DNA of 64,000 nucleotides from Trichaptum fuscoviolaceum (Eukaryota > Basidiomycota > Agaricomycetes > Hymenochaetales > Trichaptaceae), in NCBI GenBank assembly GCA_910574455.1, contig CAJSYZ010000002.1, positions 3,559,671 to 3,623,670 of the forward strand, given 5' to 3'. The notes below the pieces were generated by a model. That model ran no database searches. It saw only the letters and a program-made list of their open reading frames with translations, and had not been told where the DNA came from. The translations under genes were made by a program, and so were the position numbers. This document shows positions 35,552 to 46,000 of this stretch, one piece after another. Position 1 is the stretch's first letter, and every line of letters begins with the position of its first letter.

Positions 35552-37676
35552 ATGGTTGTCGCCTCTCTTTCTCTCGTCTGCTCCTTCTTCGGACTTGCCT
35601 TGGCTTCGCCTCTCGTCAGCTCGGTCGACTCCTTTGATCTGTTCAAGCGCGCGGGCTCTGGCTGCTCGACTACTGGCCAAGCTTCTTGCCACAACACGAC
35701 TGCCCAGAGCAACCTATGCTGCTTTGAGTCTCCTGGGGTGAGCCGTGTTGTAATCGTTTCACGGAGCGTTGACTGATCAGACCGTAACAAAAGGGGTTGC
35801 TGCTTCAAACGCAGGTGAGTGCAGCCGCTTGCTTTACAACTGCAGCCGTGGACTAAGGATGCCTGACAGTTCTGGGATACAAACCCGAGCACTGGTCCTT
35901 CAAATAGTTGGACAATTCACGGTATGATCCCAACTTCATTTGCAGTAGGAACGCGAAGCTCACTCAGTCTTTCAGGTCTTTGGCCGGACAAGTAGGTCTA
36001 TCCATGTCGTAGAAAAAGCTGATATTGATGACAACATGAAACCTAAAGCTGTGATGGAACCTTTACTGAGAACTGTGATCCCTCCCGTGACTACACGGAC
36101 ATCGCAGGTGTAAGTATTCTATCACATATAACCAAATCATTCCTAACATCTGTTCCAGCTTCTCACCAGCGCCGGTGCGACAGACACACTGTCTTTTATG
36201 CAACAGGTTCGCATCATTTGTAAAGTGCTAGTGTTAACGCGCATTCAATACTTGTGTACAGTTCTGGGTTGACATCAATGGGCAAAATGAACAATTCTGG
36301 GAGGTACGACACTGCACCTAAGAACACATTCAGCTTGATTGACGTTCTTTCAAAGCATGAATGGAGTACACATGGCACTTGCTACAGGTGAGATGCTTCC
36401 TTTCTACACTGATAACACATTTAACACGTACTCTCCGATAGTACTTTAAACCCTACATGTCTGCCCTCAGGGAGTGCGAAGGGCGCGGAGGTCAGTCGTA
36501 GTACACTTGGTCAACTAACTTCAACTCAATACGTTTAGTGAAGGCTGTGGACTTCTTCAATACAGTCGTGAAGCTATTCAAGGTGAGCATTGTGGATGCT
36601 TTCAAGTATTGCAATTTACCGGGCATTAGACTCTCCCTACGTTCACTTGGCTGTCGAATCAAGGAATTACGCCGTCGACAAGCAAGACGTTCACGTATAC
36701 TCAACTCACGGATGCCTTGAAAGCTGAATCCGTAAGCACTTCCGCTCATTTCGAATACCAACTTTTGGTTAACATCGGAATTCACAGGGCGTCGTACCCG
36801 CCCTCAACTGCGACAGTGGTGCAGTGAATCAGATCAGTTGGTATTTCAATCTTAAGTATGTTCGAGCTACTTTGTATAAAGCACTTGACTAACTTAGGTC
36901 ATTAAAGGGGTTCTTTGATAGATGGGACATTTGCCCCGATCGGTATGATTTGCGGTGTGCTTAGTGCCTAGTAAACAAACCACTCATGTCTCTTGATAGA
37001 CGCTCCGGAGAAAGGAACTTGCCCTTCGTCTGGCATAAAATACCCTCCTAAATCGGGATCGGCTGCCCCGACGACTGTACGTGTACTCACGCTGATCATG
37101 TCCGATGATTTTGTTTTTGACCACATGCTCGTAATATAGACTACCGGATCCGTAGGCTCCTCTCCAACAGTAAATTAGTAGTTACAGATCTTAGAACTTT
37201 AAACTGAAATGAAGTTGTTTTTCCTCAAATAGTCAGGAAGCGGACTACCTGCGAAGGCCACAATCACGGCGCTGCGTTCGACCGGAAGTTCGACCGGCGG
37301 TCTCCTCACTGCGGGCACCTGGTCCACCCAAACATTAGCCACCTACACGTTGTCCGGAACCACGAGCAGCTTCACCTTAAAGACATCAAAAGGCAATTGC
37401 GGCGTCTCTTCCGGAACACTCACATGTGGAAGTGGAGTCACTTCATCTACGTTCTCTGCCGTATGTCATTTATGCGATATGATATTTGATATACATACAC
37501 ATGAACTTCATGTTGACCTTTCCATGCAGGTCAGCTCAGGAGGCTCGCTGCTCCTCGCGTTCGGTGGATCAACGTCTTTCACAAGCGACGCCGTTCCGAG
37601 TGGAACTACGCAGGAGACCGTATTCACGGGGAGCTCGCACTCGCAAGATTTCAGTCTTGTTATTAACGGTGTTTGA
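35552..37676 (+). CDS. Secreted ribonuclease T2 with C-terminal extension
   Basis: An acid RNase that cleaves RNA through 2',3'-cyclic phosphates, used in nutrient scavenging outside the cell or in vacuoles. Signal peptide: MVVASLSLVCSFFGLALASP. The catalytic domain starts CSTTGQASCHNTTAQSNLCC. Active-site box CAS I is TIHG-LWPDNCDG, assembled from three exons, and CAS II is FWEHEWSTHGTC; the catalytic His, Glu and His are all present. Cysteine spacing matches basidiomycete RNases such as the Irpex/Lentinula type. A Ser/Gly/Thr-rich linker (PTTTTGSGSGLPAKA) leads to a C-terminal beta-rich domain (TLKTSKGNCGVSSGTLTC and later) that ends LVINGV at 37676. The gene is broken into about a dozen exons, including a 21-base one (35794-35814) and a 16-base one (35976-35991). 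Intact as read. Confidence 0.93.
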
Positions 37677-37928
37677 TCTCCCGACAGGTCGAATGGGTCG
37701 ATCACCTTTCATGTTTCCCGTTGTATTTTGTCACCTGTAGGGCTCATTTTCTTGTATACATTGGGTTGTTGCGCATTGCATATATATGTACATTTACCTT
37801 AAACCTCCTTTTCAATCGACTTGAATGCCGAATCCCGACCATCAGAATCGCCGGTATGTATGTCGACCATATATACATTTCTGAGTATTGTGCCCGGGCC
37901 ACTAACAGGTACACGCTGTACACTCACC

Positions 37929-38497
37929 ATGCCTCCTCCAAGTGATGACGCTGCACTCAACTTGCGACTTCTCGGCGAGACATATTCCGTGCTGCAGTTG
38001 AAATATAATGAAGCTGTCCCTGCTGATTTCCTGAACCTGCTCATAGGAAAGACTTCAGGCCCATCTCCAGGAAACCCCGAGACAGAGAAACTCATCTCTA
38101 TCACACGTACCTCTGAAGAAATATCGATTATCTACAACGGACATGTGTCTGGGTACCAAGTACCACAATGGAGATGTATCAAGATCATGGGGCCTATGAA
38201 CTTCGGTATGTTTGTGTATTTTTTTCTTCATAAAGGAGTCTCATTACACACTGTTCACATGTGCTCGTATGTAGGACTGACAGGAATCATGTGCGAGTTC
38301 ACGACACCTCTGAAACATGCTGGAGTGCCGATATTTGCCTTGAGTACATGGTAAGCTCATCTATTATTTGATTGCATATTTCCTTGTTGAATTCTATTGC
38401 GTCCCCCAGGAATACGGATTATGTCCTTGTTCCTAGTGAAAAGGTCGATGAAGCTGTAAATGCATTGAAAGCGGATGGATGGAAATTTGAAGAATAA
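37929..38497 (+). CDS. ACT-domain protein, CASTOR/GATS-like
   Basis: A small protein of about 145 residues built from ACT-like ligand-binding folds; animal CASTOR/GATS relatives sense arginine for mTORC1, but that role is not established in fungi. Start at 37929 (MPPPSDDAALNLRLLGETYS), then EEISIIYNGHVSGYQVPQWR (the S-I-x-x-x first strand region), CIKIMGPMNFGLTGIMCEFT after an intron, and a second half HAGVPIFALSTWNTDYVLVP with KVDEAVNALKADGWKFEE at the end. The GLTGI-containing loop and STWNTDYVLVP are the features I recognise from this family. Two introns. Starts only about 250 bases after the RNase T2 stop. A role in amino-acid sensing is inference. Confidence 0.82.
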
Positions 38498-38530
38498 TTC
38501 CATTGCCAAGAAAGTAAAATCTCATCTATG

Positions 38531-40096
38531 TCATGAGAGGTTCCGACTCTTAAACTTCTTATACAAGTTTATTATGATATCATTAGCAGTGAGTGTGATG
38601 ATCCTATTGTGCGTTTAGATCAAGACATATTGGTACAGAGATAATGGTTACTTACGTGTGAGGTGCGATTCTTAAAAAATGCGCTGTCGAACCTTCAATG
38701 CAATATTAGTTTTGTGGATTCGTGAAACAGAGTAGGATGTAGTTACTGACCCTTGTACCATCCAAAAGGACCTTCGGTTTTCAACGTCTTCCACAGACAA
38801 TCGAACGGGTTTTTGTAGAGAGTTCCTACCGTCCTGCCATTCGGTAGTTTCGTCGTTGGCTGATTATACATTCTGGTCAAAGCCTTCGATAATTATTAGT
38901 TGATGTTGAGCAGACTGTTTGGAAAGGCGTACCGTATCAGCCGGTTGCATAGCCAGGCACTACGTGAACAAATTTTCAGCTTCCTGTATTGAATCCATGC
39001 GAGAAGTACATACAACACAAGCTCCAGAGACAGTACTACTCGCAAGGAACGTCCAAATGCTGTCAGACTTGGAAATGCCAGATTGCACCAGATGGTTCTT
39101 GGTCCAATTATAAGTCGGAAGTTGCACCTAAGTACCTTGGTGTCACTTCTACACCTCGAATAAAGCTCTATCGATGGAACGTACCGAAGACCCACAAGCT
39201 GTCCGAAGCATCGCAGCGTCAATACCGCGAATAAGACCTCGGAAACCCTCTGCACGGAAGATGGTTGTCAACGCATCTATGGAATTCTTGTAGTAATGCT
39301 GAGTGCCGACTGGAAGTGTAGGAGAATAAGCCTACGAGGCTGTCGGTAAGCAAGGAAACGTGACGGGTCAGGATGTCCCACCTGCATCCGAGCTTTGATC
39401 AGGAATAGGGGATTTCCGAGGCAAGCTACAGGCAAGATGTCATTATACTAATAACGTCCAGAAGAGTAGTTTGGTTCACCTCCGACTATTCCACTAGCTG
39501 CACCAGCAGCTACTGAAGTGGCAGCTATTTGCTCTGTGGCCGATCGACCAGCCAGTCGGTTAAACGTTTGTCTAAAGGGGTCATAAAAACCTATAGAGCA
39601 ACATGAGGAAAGAAAGAACACGAAGAGGTGGGTAGGCACGCACCGAGTCGCGATCCATTAAGAAGAATCTAATCAACGTCCGCTTTAGCTTGAACTCGTT
39701 ATATAGGTACTGCGGAACACTCACTTGATAAACATACTGCGAAACGGATTCAACAAAGGATTCAGTGCCATGAAGTAACAAAGGCTTACAGCAGGCGATA
39801 GTCCTCTTTGCAGTCCTCTAATCCCCTCATTCCTCCACGTCTTCGCAAGTGCATCCACAGCACTGTTGTATACCTTCACACCCCCATCCTTCGCAAGCTC
39901 GCCTTGCAGCTGTAGACGAGTTTTTGCTACTTCAGCGGGATTCGAGAACGTAACCTGGCGAGGGGTGTGTTGATTGGTTATTTCGGACTTCGGCACTATG
40001 AGTGCTGGATGTACATACAGCAGTGCAGGCTGCTAAGCCGCCACAGATGAAGCCCTCAGCTGTTGAGAGCGTGACGGCTGGACTGGACGTGCTCAT
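38531..40096 (-). CDS. OAC1: Mitochondrial carrier, oxaloacetate/sulfate (Oac1) type
   Basis: An inner-membrane solute carrier with three tandem repeats; the closest branch is Oac1/SLC25A34-35. Start at 40096: MSTSSPAVTLSTAEGFICGG, spliced to the first signature VTFSNPAEVAKTRLQLQGEL. The second signature is NPLFLIKARMQ and the third PADTV joined by an intron to RMYNQPTTKLPNG, the MQPADTxxxRMYNQ block being typical of this branch. Other matching parts are IRGLQRGLSPA, GFYDPFRQTFNRL, GFRGLIRGIDA-type sequence and GPFGWYKGSTAHFLRIAPHT. The C-terminus reads IITLTANDIIINLYKKFKS with stop at 38531-38533. About ten exons. All three carrier motifs are present. Transport substrate is assigned by family branch only. 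Tail-to-tail with the ACT gene, 33 bases apart. Confidence 0.9.
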
Positions 40097-40593
40097 TCGC
40101 GTCTACGATGCTGATGCGCAGCCTCCTGAGAAGCAACGTACTTATACCGTGACAGTCAGAGGTAACTCAAATTTGAAATGTACGGGCACCCACTGGCAGG
40201 AACGCGTCGGGCTTACTCGACTTTTCACCGTAATGGCATCCGACATGATGACAACTTTCAACTTCAAGTAGGCGCCGTCACCGTTCATATCATTGTTTCG
40301 AACGCCGACGATGCGTTCTCACACACAGTATAGCTCGTAACCCATTCTTTTAGGATCCTACTATTTTATGTACATAGTCCATCTCAAGATTTTTCATCCA
40401 TCTCGCACACCCGAGGTGGCAGGGCCGGGGTAATTCACTTCGCACGCAAGGAATTTCCGAGTAGTAAGCATCGTCATTTATATTGTCGACTCCTACCCCT
40501 ACTAGCTGACTCTATGTTCAGCACTCAACAGGCTCTCATCGGAAATTGTTAGCCCAGCTGAGACGATTTGCCCTCTAGCCAACGATAGTAGAC
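40097..40593. promoter_or_regulatory. Divergent promoter region, carrier / UCS chaperone
   Basis: About 500 bases between divergent starts at 40096 (minus) and 40594 (plus). The reading frame at 40002-40271 is antisense to the carrier's first exon and upstream sequence and is not a gene. Confidence 0.5.
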
Positions 40594-42714
40594 ATGGACG
40601 ACGAAAGCTTCCTCGACCAACTCCTAAGGAAAACGGCAGGCCACACGAACGCACCAGGAAATGCCGAGGGGCATATTCTCCCGGACGATTACGCCCGACT
40701 TATAACTTGCTTTTCTGCGCTTAAGACACTGGCCGTTCGCGGGAAAGCTCATGTAGCGTTGGCAGCAATATGTGAACGTGAAAGGCGAAGTGGTGGTGTT
40801 GATGATGAACCCGCGACTCGTGGCATTTTACACCACTTCTCTGCCGCACTGCAGTCCAAACTGGCGGACGTCGAAGAGCAGCCTTTACTTGAAGCTTTGT
40901 CCTTCTTAGCCGCTTTATTTACTGTAGATTGGAGAGCAGCGTCATCTGTCTTCACCCGCGATGGCTTCCAGGATACAATGATGGATGCGCTGGATCTATT
41001 CCCTACTTCTACATATATGTCCAGCATCATTGCGTCCTTGCTGTCGCTGGCTTGTGGCCATAAAACCTGCATATCCGCTCTTTCTACCCGATGCACTTCC
41101 TGGATGGAGACCACTTATCAGCACAATAAAGATGATAAATTGAAGTCCACCCTATCTGTCGCACTACTCAAACTTTCGCAAAATGCTGAGACTGGAGCAA
41201 CTGCCGCTGGCGGAGACGAGGCATCTGCTGCGCTCGCAAACGACCGTCAGAAAATGTACCTCAAATCTCTCAGGGATATCATCACTCGTTCAGACGTTGC
41301 ACTACGTGATGTTGTTGACGCAATCGAAGGATTGGCTTACCTTAGTACGAAGCCGATTTTCAAAGATGCGATAATTAAAGACGAGGTCTTACTGCGCAAG
41401 CTCGTTTCGTTTCATAAGGATTTACCGCGCAAAGCATCACTGGAGGTTCCTCTAGGAACTGCCCCCTTTGGTCTTGCTGCCATCATTGCGAATCTCAGCT
41501 CGTACCGGCCGCGGCTCACTGAAGAGCAATCACAAATCGAGCGTTTGAGGCGAATGGCACAACCTGGCGCATCGAAAGATGCGAAAGGCCGCCTTTCAGA
41601 AACACCGGAGGATGTTCTCGACGACGATGAACACGTTCGATCGCGGGGGAAAAAACTGGTAGAGTCTGGAGCCGTTGTTCTCTTGGTAGCTCTTTCAAAA
41701 TGTTCAGACGGTGCCGCCACTAGGATGACCGTCGGCAAGGCACTTTTAGGCCTAGCAGAAGACAAGGATAACAGGGGCAGGATAATCCAAGCCGGGGGTG
41801 CTAAGACCCTTATGTTGCTCATCCGATCATCACAGCAGACGGCGGATCCAAAGTCTTCGATCCCACTTGCAAAAGGCAATATGGAATTTGCAGATATAAT
41901 GTCCATACAGGCTCTAGCGAAACTTAGCATAACATCCTCTCCACTACAAGTTTTTGGACCAGACGTAAATGCTACTATCGACGCTATAAAACCCTTCGCA
42001 TGTCTACTTCTGCATCAGTCGTCCACTCTTCTTCAGAAGTTTGAGGCACTGATGGCATTAACGAACATTTCGTCTGTTGGCCCAGACTTAGCTGATCGAG
42101 TAGCTGGGACGGAAGGGTTGCTGAGCAAGACGGAGACTTTGCTCCTGGATGACAATACTATGGTCAGGAGGGCAGCCGCGGAGCTCATCTGCAATCTCGT
42201 TTCCGGTAGCGAAGTGGCTTTCGACCTATTCTCCGGAAACGACGATCTGGCAAACTCTTCTAAGCAAAATCAAGCAAAGTCTCGCCTTCACATCCTCATT
42301 GCACTAGCCGACGTGGATGATGAACCTACAAGACTAGCGGCTTCCGGTGCCATTGCTGTCTTGACTAGCTCTCCTACTGCTTGCAAATCAATTTGTTCTC
42401 TGGAGCTGGAAAATCATCGAGTGTTCCCGATATTCAAGCAACTCATCGACCTCAGCAGGGATGAAGGCCGGAATACTGAACCTAATTTAGGTCTTGTCCA
42501 CAGGGGGGTTGTATGTGTACGTAACGTTCTACTCAACTCCACGGATATAAAGTCAAAGGGTCAAATTGTGGAAGAAGCAGTTAAGGAAGGGCTGGTAGAT
42601 TCACTGGGGGAAATAATAAAATCATCAGGACAGCTCGAGGGGGGTGTTGCTGAAGCTATATTAAGGCCCACTGCGGAAGCCTTACAATGGATAATGAAGG
42701 AAGGGAGTGTATAG
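40594..42714 (+). CDS. SHE4: UCS-domain myosin chaperone (UNC-45/Cro1/She4 family)
   Basis: UCS proteins fold and stabilise myosin motor domains in the cytosol; fungal members support actin patch and ring function. A single exon encodes 706 residues. The N-terminal part (MDDESFLDQLLRKTAGH) has no TPR domain, as in fungal Cro1/She4. The rest is armadillo-like helical repeat: VESGAVVLLVALSKC near residue 355, GKALLGLAEDKDNRG, then the UCS part with DIMSIQALAKLSITSSP, LLQKFEALMALTNISSVGPD, NTMVRRAAAELICNLVSG and LIALADVDDEPTRLAASGAI. The last two are the most diagnostic. Length is slightly under yeast She4. It lies 330 bases upstream of myosin-I on the same strand, a very suggestive neighbour since class I myosins are She4 clients. 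Confidence 0.9.
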   Translation: MDDESFLDQLLRKTAGHTNAPGNAEGHILPDDYARLITCFSALKTLAVRGKAHVALAAICERERRSGGVDDEPATRGILHHFSAALQSKLADVEEQPLLEALSFLAALFTVDWRAASSVFTRDGFQDTMMDALDLFPTSTYMSSIIASLLSLACGHKTCISALSTRCTSWMETTYQHNKDDKLKSTLSVALLKLSQNAETGATAAGGDEASAALANDRQKMYLKSLRDIITRSDVALRDVVDAIEGLAYLSTKPIFKDAIIKDEVLLRKLVSFHKDLPRKASLEVPLGTAPFGLAAIIANLSSYRPRLTEEQSQIERLRRMAQPGASKDAKGRLSETPEDVLDDDEHVRSRGKKLVESGAVVLLVALSKCSDGAATRMTVGKALLGLAEDKDNRGRIIQAGGAKTLMLLIRSSQQTADPKSSIPLAKGNMEFADIMSIQALAKLSITSSPLQVFGPDVNATIDAIKPFACLLLHQSSTLLQKFEALMALTNISSVGPDLADRVAGTEGLLSKTETLLLDDNTMVRRAAAELICNLVSGSEVAFDLFSGNDDLANSSKQNQAKSRLHILIALADVDDEPTRLAASGAIAVLTSSPTACKSICSLELENHRVFPIFKQLIDLSRDEGRNTEPNLGLVHRGVVCVRNVLLNSTDIKSKGQIVEEAVKEGLVDSLGEIIKSSGQLEGGVAEAILRPTAEALQWIMKEGSV

Positions 42715-43043
42715 TAGCCACCAAATTTTGTGAAGCAACCACCAGCGATTGCTCCTAAATCCCATAATATCTTGCAATTGTATCATACCACCAGAGATAT
42801 ACTGTATACTATGCGTCCCTGACCAAATTTGAAGCGATCATCCGCTGCCAGTGCACTGCTTCATACTTTCCTAATCCAGCCTCGCGCAGGTAGCGCAGTC
42901 GTGCACTGTCTACCAATCTCTCACCATCGAGTGCGCGCAAGGAGCTAACGCGCGGTATAACAACTTATAATCGGTCCACGCTAAGTGGGATTAATAGTGT
43001 TAGGTAGTGTGGAGAACGGGTATACCTCGAGGGGACTATCAGC
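42715..43043. other. Spacer between UCS chaperone and myosin-I
   Basis: 329 bases holding the UCS 3' UTR and the myosin promoter. Nothing else seen. Confidence 0.55.
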
Positions 43044-46000
43044 ATGGTGAGCAAGATGCATTCCAGCTCATTGCAACTTACAATATCTACATCGCATTAC
43101 AGGCACCTTCAAAGAAAGCAGGTAAAAAGGTGGCTGCAACTCAAAAGAAGGGCGGCACCTCTGCCGGAGCTACGAAGTTCGTTAAGGTGCGCGATTGTAA
43201 TCACAGTCTTTATTAGTGAAGCTCATCTGGTATACTAGGCGGACTGGAAGGAGGGTTTCAAGAAGAAGCAAGTTGGCGTGTCCGATATGACTCTCCTAAC
43301 GAAGATCAGTAACGAAAGTGTAAACGAGAACTTAGAGAAGAGATGGAAGAATGGCGATATCTATACGTATATCGGCCCTGTCCTCATCTCTGTGAACCCT
43401 TTCAGAGGTGCGCATGCGAACGCGTTTGCTTGTAGGCGAGAATTTGACAGTCATTTCAGACTTGGGAATCTACTCGGATACGGTTCTACAAAGTTACAAG
43501 GGCAAGAACAGGCTCGAAGTACCGCCTCATGTCTATTCCATTGCGGAGTCTGCCTATTACAATATGAACGCATATCACGATAATCAATGCGTAATCATCT
43601 CCGGCGAATCAGGTGCTGGCAAGACAGAAGCAGCGAAACGCATCATGCAATATATAGCTGCTGTTTCCGGAGGGCAAGACAGTAGTATTCAACAAATCAA
43701 GGACATGGTGTTAGCAACGAATCCATTGTTAGAGAGTTTCGGTTGCGCAAAGACACTGCGTAATAATAACTCGAGTCGTCATGTCAGTCTCATGAGCCTA
43801 CCGTTTCCAGTACTATACTGATGATGCTTTAGGGAAAATACCTAGAAATCATGTTCAATGATCGCGGAGAACCTATCGGTGCTCAAATTACGAACTATTT
43901 GCTTGAGAAGGGCCGTGTGGTCGGTCAAATCGACAACGAGCGAGACTTTCATATCTTCTACCAATTTACCAAGGCAGCCACACCTGAACAGCGCGGTTGG
44001 TACCAAGTCTATATATCGCCCTCACATCAGACTAAACTCTCTTGAAGAAACTTTCGGTATCCAGGGCCCTGAGGCATATGCATACACGAGTAGAAGCGGT
44101 TGCCTTGATGTCCAAGACATAGACGACGTGAAAGACTTCAGCGAAACATTGGTTAGCATTGCTGTACTTACACACGCATATCCTTATCTCACCTTTTGAT
44201 CACAGCAAGCCATGCAGGTCATCGGCTTGAGCGAAGAAGAGCAAACCGAAATACTCCGAATGTTAGCCATTATTCTATGGTTGGGAAACGTGCAGTTTTC
44301 AGAAAAGGATGACGGAAACTCGGAGATCGCCGATACTGGAGTAACAGACTTCGTTGCATATCTTATGGAGACTGAGTCTGCATTAGTGGAAAAGGCCTTG
44401 ACCTCGAAGGTTGTTGAAACTCAGCGAGGCGGAAGGCGAGGTTCTGTATATGACGTGCCATTGAATCCGGCACAAGCAAGTTCTGGAAGGGATGCATTAG
44501 CGAAAGCCATCTATAATAATCTTTTCGAGTGGATTGTTTCAAGGATTAACATTTCCATGAAGCCTCGAGGTAACATAGCCCAATTAATTGGCATTCTGGT
44601 AAGATTTCGGATATTTTGCATTGAAGAGAACCTTTGAAGCTGACAGGCTGTTAGGATATCTTCGGCTTTGAAATATTTGAGGTATGATGGCCTTGACCTG
44701 CTCATGATGGATCGGGCTTTGATTGATTGCTTTCAGGACAACTCGTTTGAGCAACTCTGTATAAACTATGTCAACGAGAAACTCCAGCAAATATTCATTG
44801 AACTTACTCTCAAGGCCGAACAAGAAGAATACGTCAGGGAACAGATCAAGTGGACGCCGATTACTTATTTCAATAACAAGGTTGTCTGTGACCTCATCGA
44901 AGAACGTAGGCCTCCAGGTATCTTTGCTGCACTTAATGACGCATGTGCGACCGCACATGCCGACCCGACAGCCGCAGACAACGCTTTCACGCAAAGACTC
45001 TCGGCACTTTCCTCAAACGCACACTTCGATAATCGGGGATCCCAGTTCCTAGTCAAACACTACGCTGGAGACGTTACATATACTATCCGTGGTATGACTG
45101 ACAAGAATAAGGACGCACTAGTGAAGGATCTTCTCGACCTAGTTGCAGGCAGTGGCAACCAATTCTTGCAGACTCTGTTCCCTGATAGACCAGACCCCAA
45201 TAGCAAAAAGAGGCCACCGACGGCTGGGGATCGTATTAAGGTAATGCTGCATCGTACAGGCCTGGAAGTGATTCTGTGCTAAACATCAATATTCAGCAAT
45301 CCGCCGGAGCCCTCGTTGAGAACCTGATGCGAGCTCAACCATCTTACATCCGAACAATCAAACCAAACCAGAATCGCAGTTCTTCGGAGTACGACACTAA
45401 GGCTGTTCTGCACCAAATCAAATACCTTGGTCTACAAGAGAACATTCGGGTTCGCCGCGCGGGTTTTGCGTACCGGAACACCTTTGAGAAGGTCGTCGAG
45501 CGCTTCTACCTCCTTTCTCCCGCTACATCGTATGCTGGAGACTACATTTGGCAAGGCGATCCAAAATCGGGTTGCGAGAGAATCCTCACTGACACTGGCA
45601 TTGCAAAAGAGGAATGGCAAATGGGTGTTACAAAGGCTTTCATCAAAAATCCTGAAACTGTGAGCATGTTTGCCAATAAGTCATTGGTGTAAAACTCAGC
45701 CTGTTAAAGCTGTTTGCCTTGGAAACTATGCGAGATCGTTATTGGCATAACATGGCTGCGCGTATTCAGAGAGCATGGCGGAACTACCAGCGTTACAGAG
45801 CGGAATGCGCTACTCGCATACAACGATTTTGGAAGAACAACAAGGAAAGTATTGCTTACGCAGAAATTCGCGAATACGGTCACCAGATCCTTGCTGGTCG
45901 AAAAGAGCGTAGACGGTTCAGCTTGCTAAGTTACAGGCGATTTATGGGTGATTACTTGGATGTAGATGGGAAGAGCGCTTTCGGTCAGGAGTTGCATGAG

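Noticed and set aside
41412..41930. 172-residue reading frame on the minus strand inside the UCS gene
   Set aside because: It is antisense to a strongly conserved coding exon, has no recognisable domain, and arises from codon bias of the sense gene.
44584..44994. 136-residue minus-strand frame inside myosin-I
   Set aside because: It overlaps conserved motor-domain exons on the plus strand and is a shadow.
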